From Eunapius fragilis (Eukaryota; Porifera; Demospongiae; Spongillida; Spongillidae), in the NCBI GenBank assembly GCA_963681505.1, contig OY811975.1, forward strand, positions 7,307,490 through 7,371,489: a stretch of DNA of 64,000 bases. Reading direction: 5' to 3'. Shown in pieces: positions 1-12,259 of this stretch. The translations under genes and the position numbers were made by a program. Position 1 is the stretch's first letter. Each line of letters begins with the position of its first letter. The notes under the pieces are model-generated. The model was not told the origin of the DNA. It ran no database searches and worked only from the letters and a program-made list of their open reading frames with translations.

Positions 1-231
1 CAACCCTTTTTACACAGTGTATAGCAGGTAGCATCTGTGTACTGGCCAATGGTGGTTTGTTTTATGATTTTACTATAGCCTTTTAATATATCGTACAATA
101 TCAGTGGAGTACTGCCACATGAATCTGGTTTCCACCACCAAGCCATGTAAATGGGCTCATTCCTGTTACAACCCTATGGTGAAAGAGGAAGGAATTACGA
201 AATAATTTTTGACTTACATGTACTGATGGTA
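1..231. other. No recognisable feature
   Basis: AT-rich sequence with no convincing gene, repeat or RNA structure. Confidence 0.5.
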
Positions 232-1788
232 TGGCTGCACCAGTCATGTGGCTCTAGCAGACATTTGTAAGGTGTTTGGCTTCGTGATGCAACTATTACA
301 CGTTTTTTTTCATCTTCACATATCACTTATTGCAGAACGTAAGTGGGTGGGTCTGAGAACTGTCTTTTTTGTGTATTAAATATGAGAGGCCAACAGTAGC
401 TCTTCATGAAACTCCAAGCACATGTACATAGCAGAGCGCCGCTTTTTTGCCATTGTTACCTGTTTAGGGAATTTAGACGGCTTGCAACCACAAATTATCC
501 AATTGACACTTGTGTTGAGGTTCCATTGTGCATGACTTGTATAGATTGTTCGCGGCGTGTAGTTTTGTAACGCCTAGTTTGAAAGCGCGTAGCACGACGC
601 TGAATTCATTAAAAGACATACAGATCCTTTCTCTTTATTCTCGCGTTTACCAGCCGATTTAAGGTAGTAGTACCCATAACGTGGTTTTTTTGGAAAAAAA
701 GTTGGTAAGATCCACCTTATTGTTTAAGATATGCCACCTTGATATCATTTGGATAAGTAACGTATTTAACCGAGCGCAATGCCTTAAACTTTGGCATCCG
801 CCATCTTGTAATTCGCGCACGCATGCGCAGTTTGAGTCCGCCATGTATTTTGGGGTCTGAATTATTAAAATACGTCATCAACAATTGGTAGTTCTGTTCA
901 AGTACCGTATATAATTCGGAGAGAATCCACCTTATTGTTTAAGATATGCCACCTTGATAGCATTTCAATAACGCGCAGAAACACTAGCACCGCTTGTTTT
1001 ACGAGCACCTTGAAATACGAACGGTAAAAACTCTTTTTCCTGCACATTCAGGACAACAGACCTTATGATCAAGTGCTGAGCATATTATTACGATAGGAGC
1101 TAAGCACCAAGAAGACCGTACGTGTCGGAAAATATCTTGTCCTTGTTTTCAAAATAAGTTACTTTTTTCTAAATAGCCGAAAACCGAAAATCTATCTATT
1201 AATAACATTTCAATTTCAAGGTACAAATATGGCGTCCAGGGATGCGTAACTTTGTAAAAAATTGCTGTACATTTGTGGAAAAGGGTAGTAACGTTATCGA
1301 TGCACCAAAAGGACAATTAAGTAATGAAGAACGTGTAATCACGATAAAGTAGCTGTTCTGGAATGCCCAGCATGAGTAATCCATGAGTAGCCTAATTAGT
1401 TCACTCTGAAACGATGGTTAGTATAAGCTTTGGCACAAACCTACTGCTCCGTTTCGAAACGAATGCACCAAACGAAAGAAGATATTATTTCATATTTATC
1501 CTCCAAAATTGGTGATTTTTAAGCACTACAGTTTTCAACAAACCAATTATAAAGTTTTGTTCTTAGAATATTTGTACCATTTTTACTGCTCATCTAATAA
1601 CTGTCAAAATGATACGGTCCTCTAAGATGCTCTCAGGCTACAAGCTAGTATGATTTTTTTTCAAATTCCAGGAGGGTACCCTATCACCTTAATAAGAGCA
1701 ATGTTTTACAGTTTGAAATCAAACACATGGCAGTCTAGTTTTGTTGAGAAGAGCCTGTATGCGTGGCCACAAGTATATCGTTGTAATT
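232..1788. repeat. Dispersed repeat, copy A (split by a TTAA element)
   Basis: This segment aligns in the same orientation with 14120-14627, with moderate divergence. Shared stretches include caccagtcatgtggctct, tggcttcgtgatgcaact, ccaattgacacttgtg and gcctgtatgcgtggccac. The alignment is interrupted by the 1.03-kb insertion at 663-1688 and stops at 1788, where the Gypsy LTR begins. No coding capacity is recognised, and the family is unknown. Confidence 0.75.
659..1692. mobile_element. Non-autonomous DNA transposon with TTAA target duplication
   Basis: TTAA occurs at 659-662 and again at 1689-1692. The second copy of the host repeat (about 14530) shows the unoccupied site with one TTAA. The inserted 1026 bp starts ggtagtagtaccc and ends gggtaccctatcacc, whose reverse complement is ggtgatagggtaccc, so the ends are imperfect inverted repeats. 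Inside, the motif atccaccttattgtttaaga is directly repeated near 711 and 923. There is no transposase ORF. A TTAA target points to the piggyBac or Kolobok groups, but the termini do not decide between them. Confidence 0.75.
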
Positions 1789-1789
1789 G

Positions 1790-1994
1790 TGACATGTGGC
1801 CATAAGATTAATGCGGCAATAGCACTGTATACACATACACACTGAAATACAAAAATATAGATACTTGTATATTTATACAGAATCGTCCGATTACAGGTCA
1901 CATGAGCTAAGGTGTAAGGTCAGACATGTACAGATGCGTGTCCCTGCTCAGTAGACAGTGCGCAGTAGTGACGTCAGCTAGTAACCGTATTACA
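1790..1994 (-). repeat. 3' LTR of the fossil Gypsy element
   Basis: On the minus strand this begins TGTAATACGG and ends CACATGTCA, giving TG..CA termini. It contains a TATA-like tataaatata. It lies directly downstream of a purine-rich tract (1995-2009, gaaaggagggagtgg on the minus strand) that fits a polypurine tract. Its last 48 bp recur at 12764-12811. Confidence 0.8.
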
Positions 1995-2292
1995 CCACTC
2001 CCTCCTTTCAATGCTGAAGGTAAGGTCCGTAGCGATCTGGAAATCGGTGTTCCCTGGATGGGTATCTTCGTTCAGTATCGGGTGCAGGTACCTCTGGAGC
2101 AGGTAATACTTCGAGTTCATTTTCATCCGCGTCATAATCTAGCAGTTCTGGTGCGGCTGAGGTAGCTGCAGTAGTGGACGAAACATCCTTTGTGTCGTTC
2201 GGTTCTCGAGAAGATGAAGGGCTGTGATCTGGCTGAGAGTTTTCTCCACCTAGATATGGTTTTAACCTGTCGAAATGAACACATTGGTAACC

Positions 2293-2677
2293 TCATTGAC
2301 CCTTAATCCTATAGACACAATCCCCCAATCTCTCCTTCACTGTAAATGGGCCCTTCCATGGTAAATGCAGCTTCTTAGAACGCCCCCGAGGAATCGCTGG
2401 AGAAAACAACCACACTGTGTCACCAGGGCGAAAGGGTTTTCCGTGAGCCTTCTCATCATACAGAGCCTTCTGCCTTCTATGTTCCGCTTTATATTGCTCT
2501 CTTACCAATGGCACTCTGAAGACTCATCTTCAATTGTAATGCATAATCAGAGACTAGTTTTGCTTCCGTTGGGTTTGACCCATTCATTAGATCAACGAGC
2601 AGTTTGGCCTCACGCCCAAACATGAAAAAGAAGGGGCTGAACCCTGTGGAAGAGTGTACACTGGAGTTATAGGCCAT
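2293..2677 (-). pseudogene. Gypsy integrase C-terminal part (fossil)
   Basis: The minus-strand translation contains YNSSVHSSTGFSPFFFMFGR, typical of the end of the Gypsy integrase core. After it come GDTVWLFSP and PWKGPFTVKERLGDCVYRI, the usual C-terminal GPF/Y-type module. It is separated from the rest of the integrase by the DNA transposon at 2712-5213. Confidence 0.85.
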
Positions 2678-2703
2678 ACATACCTTTCGAACGTAGTGTT
2701 CCC

Positions 2704-5221
2704 AATCATCGTAGGTACTTTCACATCATCACGTAACGTACTTCCGCATATCCAAATATCTGCAGTAAAAATTGTGACTGGTTTATACGAAGGTTAAGAG
2801 AGGTAGGTATTTTTGAAAATCTAGTTCTCGATAGTTTAAAGACGATAATACTTCAAATTTGCCTGGATCATGAAGCTTTGAGCGCTCTTTCACGCAGTAT
2901 TGTATCTAACATCGTACGCAATATCTAAATTAAGGATGTACTGCTTTTTAATTAGAGTAAAAAGTCAACGTTGTTTATTGTACTCTTCCAATGACGGGTC
3001 CTCCTCACAAATGTCAAAAAACGTTGCAGGCAAGCAATTTCTATCTACCTTGTAACTTTTAGGACGATCTGGCTATGCGCAATCGCTCATTTTCAGCTCG
3101 CCGTTGAATGTGTCACAGCTACGTCATTGCTTGTCGTATTAAAACAGAATTTGGTTTTCATAGAAAGGAATCAATACTCTGTTAGGAGATGTAGAAATTG
3201 GATTTATAATACACTTCTTTGTAGAATTATGTAATCCAATCAACCTTCGAGTCACATAAATACGCCCTTATTTGAGGGTGTATACTCGGGTCCTATGTAT
3301 AAACACATTGCATCGTTGTATTGATCTATGAGCGCTATTATATGCAACTTTCAGAATTTTTGGACTGTGCGCAATAATTTATTTTCGCCACAGACTTAGT
3401 TTATAGGATTGCGGGAGATGCGTTAACCATGCATGCAAAGACCGTTTTTTAAAAATCAACCTAAAACTAACAATATTGATACCATGAGAAATAAAAAAAT
3501 GTATGATATATCTATCAGAAAATGCATATACTCTTGTCTTCTTAATAATGTTTCTATTGAAACTGCTGCAAACAGTAATAGAAATGGCAGTTAAAGAAAT
3601 GACTGGAGATTGCGTACAAAGCCTTCCAAGTGTGGCTACAATCAGTCGTATGGCCTATGAGATGGGTGTGTTAAGTGACATCCAGTCTGGAGAACTCTTA
3701 GTTACACAAGATAACATAACATTAGCATGGGATGCAACATGTATTGATGGTTCACATATCTATGAGGTACATATATGTGCCCCTGGAGGAAAAGCTAATG
3801 TGTTGCAGATTAATGGTGGAAAAACGGATGATTATTATATACCCACATTGCCAATTCGATAAATGATGCTGTTATGGCATATTCAGCCTGCGTTAATTTA
3901 GATGTAGTTTCAAAAATTAGCTCATAATCATTTACAATGTACTATGAGTGATAGGGTTAGTGTCAATCACTGTGTATGGTTAAAACTAGAAGAACTGTTT
4001 CAGCACACACTTTTAGAGTTAAAATGTAATGTGCATCCACTGGATGGTATATCAAATAAGATTAGAAGTACATTAAACGTATATGACAATGACAATGGGA
4101 TACAAAGTTGCACATTTGGCAGTGATTGTGCAGTGGCTTTAAGTACTTTTTGCGTTGTGAAAATGTTAAGCCATGCAGGGACTGTTATTTGATATGTAGT
4201 AAATCGATTCAATGTTTTATTTTGGCTGGAAATTTTTTTAAGATCAAAGATAGATTATTGTACTATCTGCAAAATATGTGTTACTGCAAAAATAGTTTGA
4301 AGACTAGCTTCATTAATGATTTGCAGAATAAATCGATAATTCAGCTAAGAGTACTAGGATTGATTGGAAAATTCATAACTGGGCCTTGGATGAAGATCCT
4401 TTACAGTAATAGCGAATGTAAGGCAAACCTTGAAATGGTTCCCATGATTAAGATGTGCACAATAACATTGCGAGACCTGATACAGAAACCAACTTTCTTT
4501 CTAACTGCAATATCAAATGTCTTTGGAGAGAAGCTAAGTGAAGAGGATGAGACTCTACTGTGTTTGCAAGCACAATTATCCAGTGATGAGGAATCCCAAT
4601 TTAATGAAGTTATGAGCTTGGCTGGAAGAAGCCCTCTAGAAGTTCTTTGAGCATCAGCTGGAACCATACCTGCATGGTTCTCTCAATAACCCATCAAATG
4701 ATATGCTAGCAATTAAGAAGTCAAGCCGCTCCAGTGCATAATATGCTGTCTGAACGTACCCCAGTGTCTTTCTTATCATTAATTACCTGGGGCAATCTGA
4801 TCTTTAATTTATTTGAAACATTCAAACGGACGTCAAGAAATTTAGTTTAATGCATAATACATCGATAAATACACGTTACAATTTCACTAAGAAAATAGTA
4901 TTTCTTCCTTAAATGCAGATTACTTGTGTAGATCTACAACATGGCATTCTTCATATCAAATTTGGAATCGAAATGTTGAAAGACAAAAATCTTATGACCG
5001 TTTGAATATAGGCATTACCGCGATCACAGTTTTTATAATATCTCCGCATCACTCACCATACATTGTTTATCGGTACTTAAAGGCCCGTTTCTCCGGTTAG
5101 GATTAAGCTACAAAAAAGATAAAAACTGTTTTGAAAATCATTCAATATGGTCTTTAAACTGATGCATTTAGTTATGCATGAATGTTTGTTTGAAACTTTT
5201 TGGTAAAGTACCTAATCATCG
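2704..5221. mobile_element. Unclassified DNA transposon with 8-bp target duplication
   Basis: AATCATCG is found at 2704-2711 and 5214-5221, flanking 2.5 kb that interrupts the Gypsy integrase region. The ends are short inverted repeats: (T)AGGTACTTTCAC on the left and AGGTACTTTACC, as reverse complement, on the right. An 8-bp duplication is known for hAT, P and Zisupton-type elements. The short termini do not settle the family. Plus-strand ORFs at 3503-4650 are candidate transposase pieces. The rest is AT-rich non-coding. Confidence 0.75.
3503..4650 (+). pseudogene. Candidate transposase fragments of the 8-bp-duplication element
   Basis: Three overlapping or adjacent plus-strand frames (3503-3862, 3944-4192, 4126-4650) look like pieces of one protein. 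The first contains ITLAWDATCIDGSHIYEVHI followed by INGGKTDDYY, a motif arrangement that looks like the start of a DDE-type nuclease domain (conserved D, then DD). The second contains HTLLELKCNVHPLDG. The third ends in an acidic segment, LSEEDETLLCLQAQL. The frames do not connect without interruption, so this copy is probably decayed. The family is not recognised with certainty, and a transposase role is inferred from position within a flanked insertion. Confidence 0.45.
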
Positions 5222-6193
5222 GGATGGTTTCTGGTTGTAGTTGCTAACATGTCAAGGAGTGTCCTATTGAATCGTTCCACCATGCCGTTCCCTTGGGGAT
5301 GATAAGGTGTGGTACGAGTCTTTTTAATCCCTAACATTTTACATATTTCTGCTATCAAGTTAGACTCAAACTGCCTTCCTTGGTCGGAATGAAGCTGCTC
5401 GGGGGGAGAGAAACGGCAAAACATCTCATCTATAAGTTTTCGAGACACTGTCTGGGCTTCTTGATTCTTTATTGGATACACTTCCACCCATCTAGTAAAG
5501 TGATCAGCTGCCACCAATACATACTTACAACCATCCTGAGTCACTGGTAGTGGTCCCATAATGTCCACGCTGAAAATCTGCATAGGATAACCAGCTGGAA
5601 CGGTATGCAGCTGTGCCTTTCTTTTCGGGACCGTCATTTTCCTAGTCTACACCATGTTCTTACCACTTCCGTACACATGTACATCCTGGCCAATAGAACC
5701 GTTCCTTAAGTTGAGACAACACTTTCTCTTCACCCAGGTGACCAGAAACTGCACCCTCGTGTAGATCTCTGATGACATCTGTTTGTACCTTAGAGGGTAA
5801 GACGAGTTGTAACCTGTCCACTTTTCCGTCTGAAAATCGTTGCCAGAGTGCGTCATGGTTGATCACAAGCATACCCCACTGCTGCAGTAGGGTGCGGCTT
5901 TCCCATCTCCAGGCCTGAGATATATCGCGGTCTGGACGTTCACCTATCACGATTGCTTGAAACACGGGACCAATGGTTTCATCTTCCATCTGCAAATGAT
6001 GTAGTTCACCTAAATTGTCTGGTAGAGGAAGAGAGGGCGTGAAAACATCGACCACCATGTTTACCTGAGGATTTAATTTTTTTCCACACAAATCACCGCG
6101 CCCACACTGTGTGCACGGGAGTCTTGTCAGTGCATCAGCATTTCCGTGTTTGGTGCCTTTGCGGTGGTTGATGATAAAATCATATTCTTGCAA
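5212..6193 (-). pseudogene. Gypsy integrase zinc finger and core (fossil)
   Basis: The minus strand encodes an H2C2-type integrase zinc-binding region (LHEGAVSGHLGEEKVLSQLK, then FYWPG). This is followed by an integrase core containing IFSVDIMGPLPVT, HSDQGRQFES and TTPYHPQGNGMVERFNRTL, the usual D, D and E landmarks of Ty3/Gypsy integrases. The upstream part of the same region (about 5.9-6.2 kb) covers the RNase H to integrase junction. Fossil, broken. Confidence 0.88.
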
Positions 6194-7225
6194 TTTTTCC
6201 AGCCATCTCGCCAGCTGACCCTCGGGCTCCTTGAAGTTCTGTAACCATACTAACGATCCGTGGTCGGTACGCAGTGTAAACTGCCGACCCAGTAAGTATG
6301 CTCTAAAATGCTGGCTATTAAAACTCTACTACAGCTAATAGCTCCTTGCGGGTAACGCAATACTTCAATCTGCTCTTGTCTCGACAATGATCGGCTACCA
6401 CATGCAATAACATGCTCAGTTCCATCGTCGTAAACCTGAGATAGAACTGCTCCAATTCCAACATCGTTCTAAGACAAACGGTTTCGTGTAGTCCGGGTAG
6501 ACTAGAATAGGAGCAGTAATCAAACAGTTACGCAGTTCCTCAAATGCTTGTTGGCAAGACGGAGACCAGCAAAACGGAACGTTTTTCGCTGAAGCGGTTT
6601 GCATATGGACGCGAAGCCACTGACAAAACGTCTGTAATAATTGGCCAAGCCTAAAAACTGCAACAATTCGCGCTTACACGAAGGAATTGGCCAGTTACGA
6701 ATAACAGCGGTTTTGTCAGGGCCAGTGGAAATCCCTTCCTCCGAGATTACGTGCCCCAAATATTTAACTTCCTTTCTTAACAGGTTACACTTCGATGGCT
6801 TTAGTTTGAGCCCAGCTTCTTTCAGTCTTTTCAAAACACATACAAGATTATGTTTGTGATCCATAAATGTTTGGTCCCACCACTACAATAAAGGCCGTCA
6901 TCGCTCGATCCTGTTCTACCATTTCGACTTGCCAGTAGCCTGTTTTCAGGTCCAATGTCGAAAACAGCTTGGAACCAGCCAGAGTAATTAAAGTGTCGTC
7001 AATTCGGGGAAGGGGATATGCATCCTTCCGTGTGACGGAATTAACTTTTCGAAAATCGATACAGAATCGAACAGACCCATCCTTCTTCTTTGCTAGAACT
7101 ATTGGAGATGACCGGGGACTATCGGATGGCTGAATCACCTCTTTGTACAGCATGTCGTGTAACATCTTCCGGACCTCCTCTTTCCGAGCTTGTGGGCGAG
7201 TGGCAATGAACAGGAGGAGGGTCAC
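6187..7225 (-). pseudogene. Gypsy reverse transcriptase and RNase H (fossil)
   Basis: Minus-strand frames show reverse transcriptase motifs: VIQPSDSPRSSPIVLAKKKD, FCIDFRKVN, YPLPRIDDTL and FSTLDLKTGYWQVEM. The thumb and connection segment follows (CNLLRKEVKYLGHVISEEGI, FLGLANYYRRF), then the start of RNase H (VPFCWSPSCQQAFEELR). Order and motifs match Ty3/Gypsy pol. The copy is broken in several places. Confidence 0.88.
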
Positions 7226-8308
7226 CTGTGTCTATTCTGTGTTTTGTGAGCGAGGTTCGACCCATGTCACTCTCGTGGAGGGAAAAAACATCATTATATT
7301 CTAGTAACACGGCAAATAGTACTTCTTTTTCTGCAGATGAAATGTGTTCGTCAACCTTCTGCACCATGTTCCACAAAATGCTTCTGTCGTCTGGAGACAG
7401 TTCTAAACCAGCAGAGACCGCTGAAACACTAGCAGGTTGTAAACACGGTTCAACAGACTCCAGTGTTGCTATAGTTTCACCTTTCTTTAAGATAACTGGG
7501 GAATCACGAGGATTCAATAAGCGAATAGGTAGTGACTGCGATGGATCACTGACGTGTACAATCGCATGAGCTACCATTACCCCGTGTCTGCTCACAATGT
7601 CACCTTCCACCCATCCATGTGCCCCCGCTAACCGTACCCTTAGGCGTTACCATGATTTCCATTTCACTACGAGCAGGTATCGTTATCACACTACCTACTG
7701 TGAGTTGGATGGAGCCAGCACAATTCTGTGAGGAGGTAATGCCAAGTGAGTGTGACAATCCTTCGGGAGGAGGGTAAGGAGCTTTCTTCCACAGTCAATG
7801 ATACCCCCCCCCCCCCCCCCCCCATTAGCTTCGAGAAAGTCTAGTCCTAGGATTGCATCCACCAAAATACCGTCAACAACAACAAATGTAACGTCAAACC
7901 GCTTCCCATCCAAATGTAGTGAAACACGGGCACAGCTCCTCACCGATAGGGTATCACCACTGACACCAGTTAGCTTCGGTCCAGCCCACTTCTGCAATAT
8001 CCGCTGAGACCCTCCTTTTTCAAGTTGAATCCAGATGTTTTTATGCAACAGCGAAACGCAGCACCTGTGTCGATTAGACACTCAACAGAAATTTCATTAA
8101 TCAACACATTTACGCGGAAACTCATGCATGAAGAATTTAATGACGTGTACGTATGCACCATGGGTTCGCTTTGTTGGGCCTTCACTGGTTCTGATTCTCC
8201 CTCTCGTGGAAGGCCCTTTCCACGGAGGGACGGAAGTTTCCCTGCTGCTCTGCTGTTGAATTTGGACATATTCGAGCCGGGTGACCCTGCTGTCCGCAAT
8301 TCCAACAC
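7119..8308 (-). pseudogene. Gypsy protease region (fossil)
   Basis: A retropepsin-type LIDTGAAF motif and a later ILGLDFL are visible on the minus strand, followed by the linker toward reverse transcriptase. A run of about 20 C residues (7803-7823) lies in this region, a likely replication-slippage site. Fossil. Confidence 0.78.
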
Positions 8309-9017
8309 ACAATAGGCCCACGCCTCCTGCCCGACTGTTTGGCTGGCTTACCTCTGGAATTGTTATCACTTCCTAGTGATACCTCTAACCTTAGAAGTCG
8401 TTCACTTAGTTTTGCCAATGTCCTCCGAAGTTCTTCACCTGTACCTGCCACCGTTCTCTGGGCCAACGCCTCACCGCCCAGGTCCCCCGCCGACTGCTGA
8501 GGAGCAACAGAATCAACACAGCGGTAAGCCGACCTACCAGGGGCACTTAGGTATGACTTGAGCTCTATCGTAGCTGCGACTGCTTCTTCAACACTGTTCG
8601 GTCGTTTCTATTTTACCCCAAAACCCACCTGGGGGTTCTCTATTTGTGACAAAAACTGGTTCAGGGCCAGGCACTCTCTAGCCTTGTCTTCCAGGTCGGG
8701 GTAGGCCCTGTCGGACAGTGTCCGCAGAGCATCCCCAAAGGAAGCCCAGTCTTCATTGGCCCGTTTAGTTCTTGTCTGAAGTTCTGCGACGTAGAGCTCT
8801 CGCCTACTTTCAGGGGCAAAACGTTTTTGCAAAGCCTTTATGCACTTACCATAACTGCTTCGGGCGCTCTCCGGTAAATTTATGAAGGCTGTCTGTGCCT
8901 TCCCCGTTAGTCGCACGTGGAGCCATTTGAGTTTATCCTTGTCCTCAGTTCACCCACGCCACACTTTCGAAGTGTGTGACCCATTCCTTCCAGTCTCCAG
9001 CAGGGTCGCCACTAAAG
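8182..9017 (-). pseudogene. Gypsy gag with CCHC zinc knuckle (fossil)
   Basis: The minus strand encodes a capsid-like stretch (RLTGKAQTAFINLPESAR, RFAPESRRELYVAELQ). Downstream is a zinc knuckle, CWNCGQQGHPARICP, which is CX2CX4HX4C. The upstream part of gag is displaced to 12714-12743 by the Ginger insertion. Fossil. Confidence 0.82.
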
Positions 9018-9021
9018 GGCT

Positions 9022-9465
9022 TGTCACGCAAAAATTGATCCGGGTAAAAAGTGATCCGGCCGGATCATTTTTTACTGCAATAATTGATCCGGCCGGATCA
9101 CTTTCGGTTGCAAAAAGTGATCCGTCTCTGCAAAAAGTGATCCGGGTACAAATTCTCGTCAATACCAGTTTGTTTTGATGATCTTAGCAATGCTCTAAAG
9201 GGCCGGGCTCCATTCCACCTGTTGTTGTTCACTTCTCTATATAGGGAGACAATCCATTACGTATCGATCCTGACGGAAAACGGCATGCATGCATCCTTTT
9301 CAGTTCTGCCAATACATGAACACGAGACAGGTCCATTAGCATGCGTTGTCCGCGGATCACCTTTTGCTGCCAAAACTGATCCGGACCTGGTAATTTACGT
9401 ATGCATGTATATGTATAAGGTACGCCCGGATACCTTTGTGCAGCCAAAACTGACCAGGGTAGTAT
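9022..9465 (+). repeat. Ginger left terminal inverted repeat
   Basis: About 445 bp match the reverse complement of roughly 12260-12709 with few differences. The outer 130 bp are packed with ggatca/tgatcc and ccggccgg palindromes, separated by tttttgcaa-type spacers. Such subterminal motifs are candidate transposase-binding sites. Confidence 0.9.
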
Positions 9466-9747
9466 AGTAGTATACATGCATATGCAAAAGTTATGCATGA
9501 GGTACGCCGGGATCAACAACATAATGACAATAAAGGGAACTTCATCAAAACATTTTAATGTGACTCGCAAATCATATACCGAATTTAGCTTAATTAGATT
9601 GGTTATTTTAACGTGGTTGTTTTACGTGAGAATGGATGAATTGAACGGCGCGGCTAGTCTGAATGAATCAAGTTTGATCGACGACACCTTTCTCGGTATC
9701 TAACAGAGCATAAGTATCCTAGTCAGTCTAGTGATTTACAGTAGCGA

Positions 9748-10500
9748 GTGATCAGAAATAAAGCTAGAAGGTTTTTCGTCCATGATGGAGTAATGTACTT
9801 GAAGAACACTGCGAAAGGAAAGGTCTGTACATGTGTATGCATGCTTATCCAATACATACTAGCAATTATATTGCATTACATAATGCACAGATTACTGAGG
9901 TGCGATGTGTCAGGACAACTTCAAATTCTTGCAGCCTGCCATATTGACCCCTCTGCGGGACACGTGTATTAATTGCACCTTGTTTCTTATGATTTTACAG
10001 TCAAATAGTCTTGATGAGTGTTTTAACCAGGATGAGTACTTAGGCACTTATGTTTATGCATACAACACTTCTGTTCATGATTCGACAACCTTTTCTCCAT
10101 TTGAAGTAATGCTTGGTCGAAAAGCAATTCTTCCTATTGATATCAACATTGATGAAAAGGAACCAGATATGATGTTAATGAACCAAGAAGAGCCAGCAAT
10201 TGCTGAATTTATTGATGTTATGAGTGAGCAGTGTCTAAAAGTTCTTGAGTTTGTGAAGCAAAGTATACAGCAAGCTCAGATAAAACAGAAGCAGGCATAT
10301 GATAAGAAGCATGCAAGTAAGCATTCATTTGAAGTTGGATACTTCAGGAGAGGAAAGCGAGCTGGACACACCTTTTGTAGGCCCGTACATTATTGTCATG
10401 TGTCATGGCAAGGGGCTATATTGTCTTCAATTAGCCAGCAATGCTGCTGAATTTGTTTAAAGGGTTTGTGGAGCATACTTGAAACCATATCAAAAGCCAA
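9748..10500 (+). pseudogene. Ginger integrase-like transposase, internally shortened
   Basis: Around 9750-9960 the plus strand encodes KARRFFVHDGVMYLKN followed by LAACHIDPSAGH, the two histidine-bearing halves of an H2C2 integrase zinc finger. After a plausible intron acceptor (ttttacag near 10002) comes YAYNTSVHDSTTFSPFEVML, which normally lies after the catalytic core. The C-terminal module is split between frames (FEVGYF, RRGKRAG, then VGPYIIV and GLYCLQL). The segment with the first two catalytic aspartates is not found between the zinc finger and the core end. This copy therefore looks catalytically dead, with frame changes near 10.35 kb and 10.46 kb. Confidence 0.8.
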
Positions 10501-10868
10501 AAGAAGAAGCTATAGAGAAAAATATGGAAGAAAAAACAGATGAGCAAAATGATGAACAACCATTAATGATAATTATGAAAATGTACATTTCGAAGTGTGT
10601 AGTAAACAAATCAACTGTACACACTTGCGTCATTTGTGACGATCAGGAGCCCATGCATTGCACTGCAGGGGAGAAGAAGATGATGACGGATTTGACGTAA
10701 TACATGCATATGTTAAAGATCTTTTCAATTCTGCAGGACATATAATTACATTTAAAGCAATGAGAATATACTCTAAGCAAAGATATTGATGTTGTTCTGT
10801 GGGTAGACTACCATTCATACTATGGAGAAGCGCCACTATAAGAGAGATGTATGGAGTAGATTTATTAA

Positions 10869-11729
10869 TTGAATGAAGGTCCATATAATGAGTTTGACCT
10901 TTTTAAAAGAAAATTCATCTCTTACCAGGATGATGCATTGAGAATGGTGAGATCAATTGATCTATTCAATTTTTGGATCAGGGAAAGCAATGTCTCAGTG
11001 CAGTCACTTCAGGCACATGAGAACACATACTACCTATGTCACCATTTAATCTGGATGACTATTGCCAGTGGGTCCTAGATGCAAAAAAATTAGCCTGCCA
11101 CTCAGAATACTCTACAACGTTTCAGAGAACAGCATCTAGATCAAACTGCCACCACTTCATGTTTGGAAATTGTGATAGTGGTAGAAATGGAAAATATAAG
11201 CTGGTATGTAATGATTGGCAAGAGGAGAGATGTCATATGTTAGGAATCAAATTTGTTGTTGGCAAACATTGTCATCATAGTGACCCATCCATTATGAAGG
11301 CCTCACAAGCTCCAGCATTGTAACTGAATGAATCAAGGATGATGGAAATTGTTTTTTTTTTTTCGGTCAATTGCCCTGGCTGTAACTGGATCCCAACAGG
11401 ATCACCAAGAATTCCACCTCCTTATTACATCCTACATGATACAAAATGCATCATCTCCCAAGCTGGCGTGCATTTTGGCCCAAAATGAGTCAACAGAACA
11501 ATACATGAAACGTACAAATATGCAATCGCTCGGCACATGGGCCACAGAATTTGAAATAATTGCAGCAACATCTTTACTCAGAACAACAATAAATGTTTTT
11601 GCACCTGTAGGAGCAACCTACAAATGGCTAAAGCATTCACCTGTAAAGTTTAATAATGACAAACATCAGAACGAGTCCATTTTTGTTACCAATATTAGCA
11701 ATCACTTTGAAACTGTTAAGAAGCTATAA
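10869..11729 (+). pseudogene. Ginger OTU-type cysteine protease region
   Basis: Near 11341-11352 the plus strand reads D-G-N-C, the catalytic cysteine motif of OTU deubiquitinase-like proteases. It runs directly into a 12-T tract where the frame changes, then continues as RSIALAVTGSQQDH. Downstream WATEFEIIAATSLLRTTINV and KHSP match the hydrophobic core of the OTU fold. The upstream part (10869-11323) has further protein-like sequence (FDLFKRKFISYQDDALRMV, HHFMFGNCDSGRNGKYKL) without a recognised domain. In Ginger elements an OTU or Ulp1 protease may process the transposase or counter host ubiquitin signalling; that role is inferred. Confidence 0.72.
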
Positions 11730-12259
11730 TAAATTTATCACCCATAGGCCTATATCAGTGACTGAGATATTATTTTACAGCAAATTAAACTGTTTGGATA
11801 TAAACACATTGATGAAATATATACGTCTGAAGGGTATACATGCATAATTATATGGGGAATCATATCCCTTTTGTAGTCAAAAAGATTAATAACCGTAAAA
11901 CGTGTATATAATTACGGCTGGAGGAACCATACTTATATGTGACCCACGTAGGTACACGTGTGTATATGGACAAAATTATTATGCTTTGGTAGCATTCATA
12001 TTTGTATGCTTACCGAAGTGGGGTCTGGAAACAAGGTTACAGACTACAGCGGTATTTCTAAATGTAGAATGCAGATTATCCACTACACATCGAATCAGTA
12101 AAGTGATCCGCGGCGTTATGCATACATACATATATTATCCGGATCAGTTTTGGCTGCAAAAAATGATCCACTTACATGCATTTATACGTATACTATCCCC
12201 GGATAAATTTTTCCGGAAAAAGGTGATCCGGGCGTACCTTCCATGTTCACTTTCATACG

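Noticed and set aside
9905-10450. A third Gypsy retroelement
   Set aside because: The integrase remnant is bounded by long inverted ends with a 4-bp duplication and lacks gag, protease, reverse transcriptase and LTRs.
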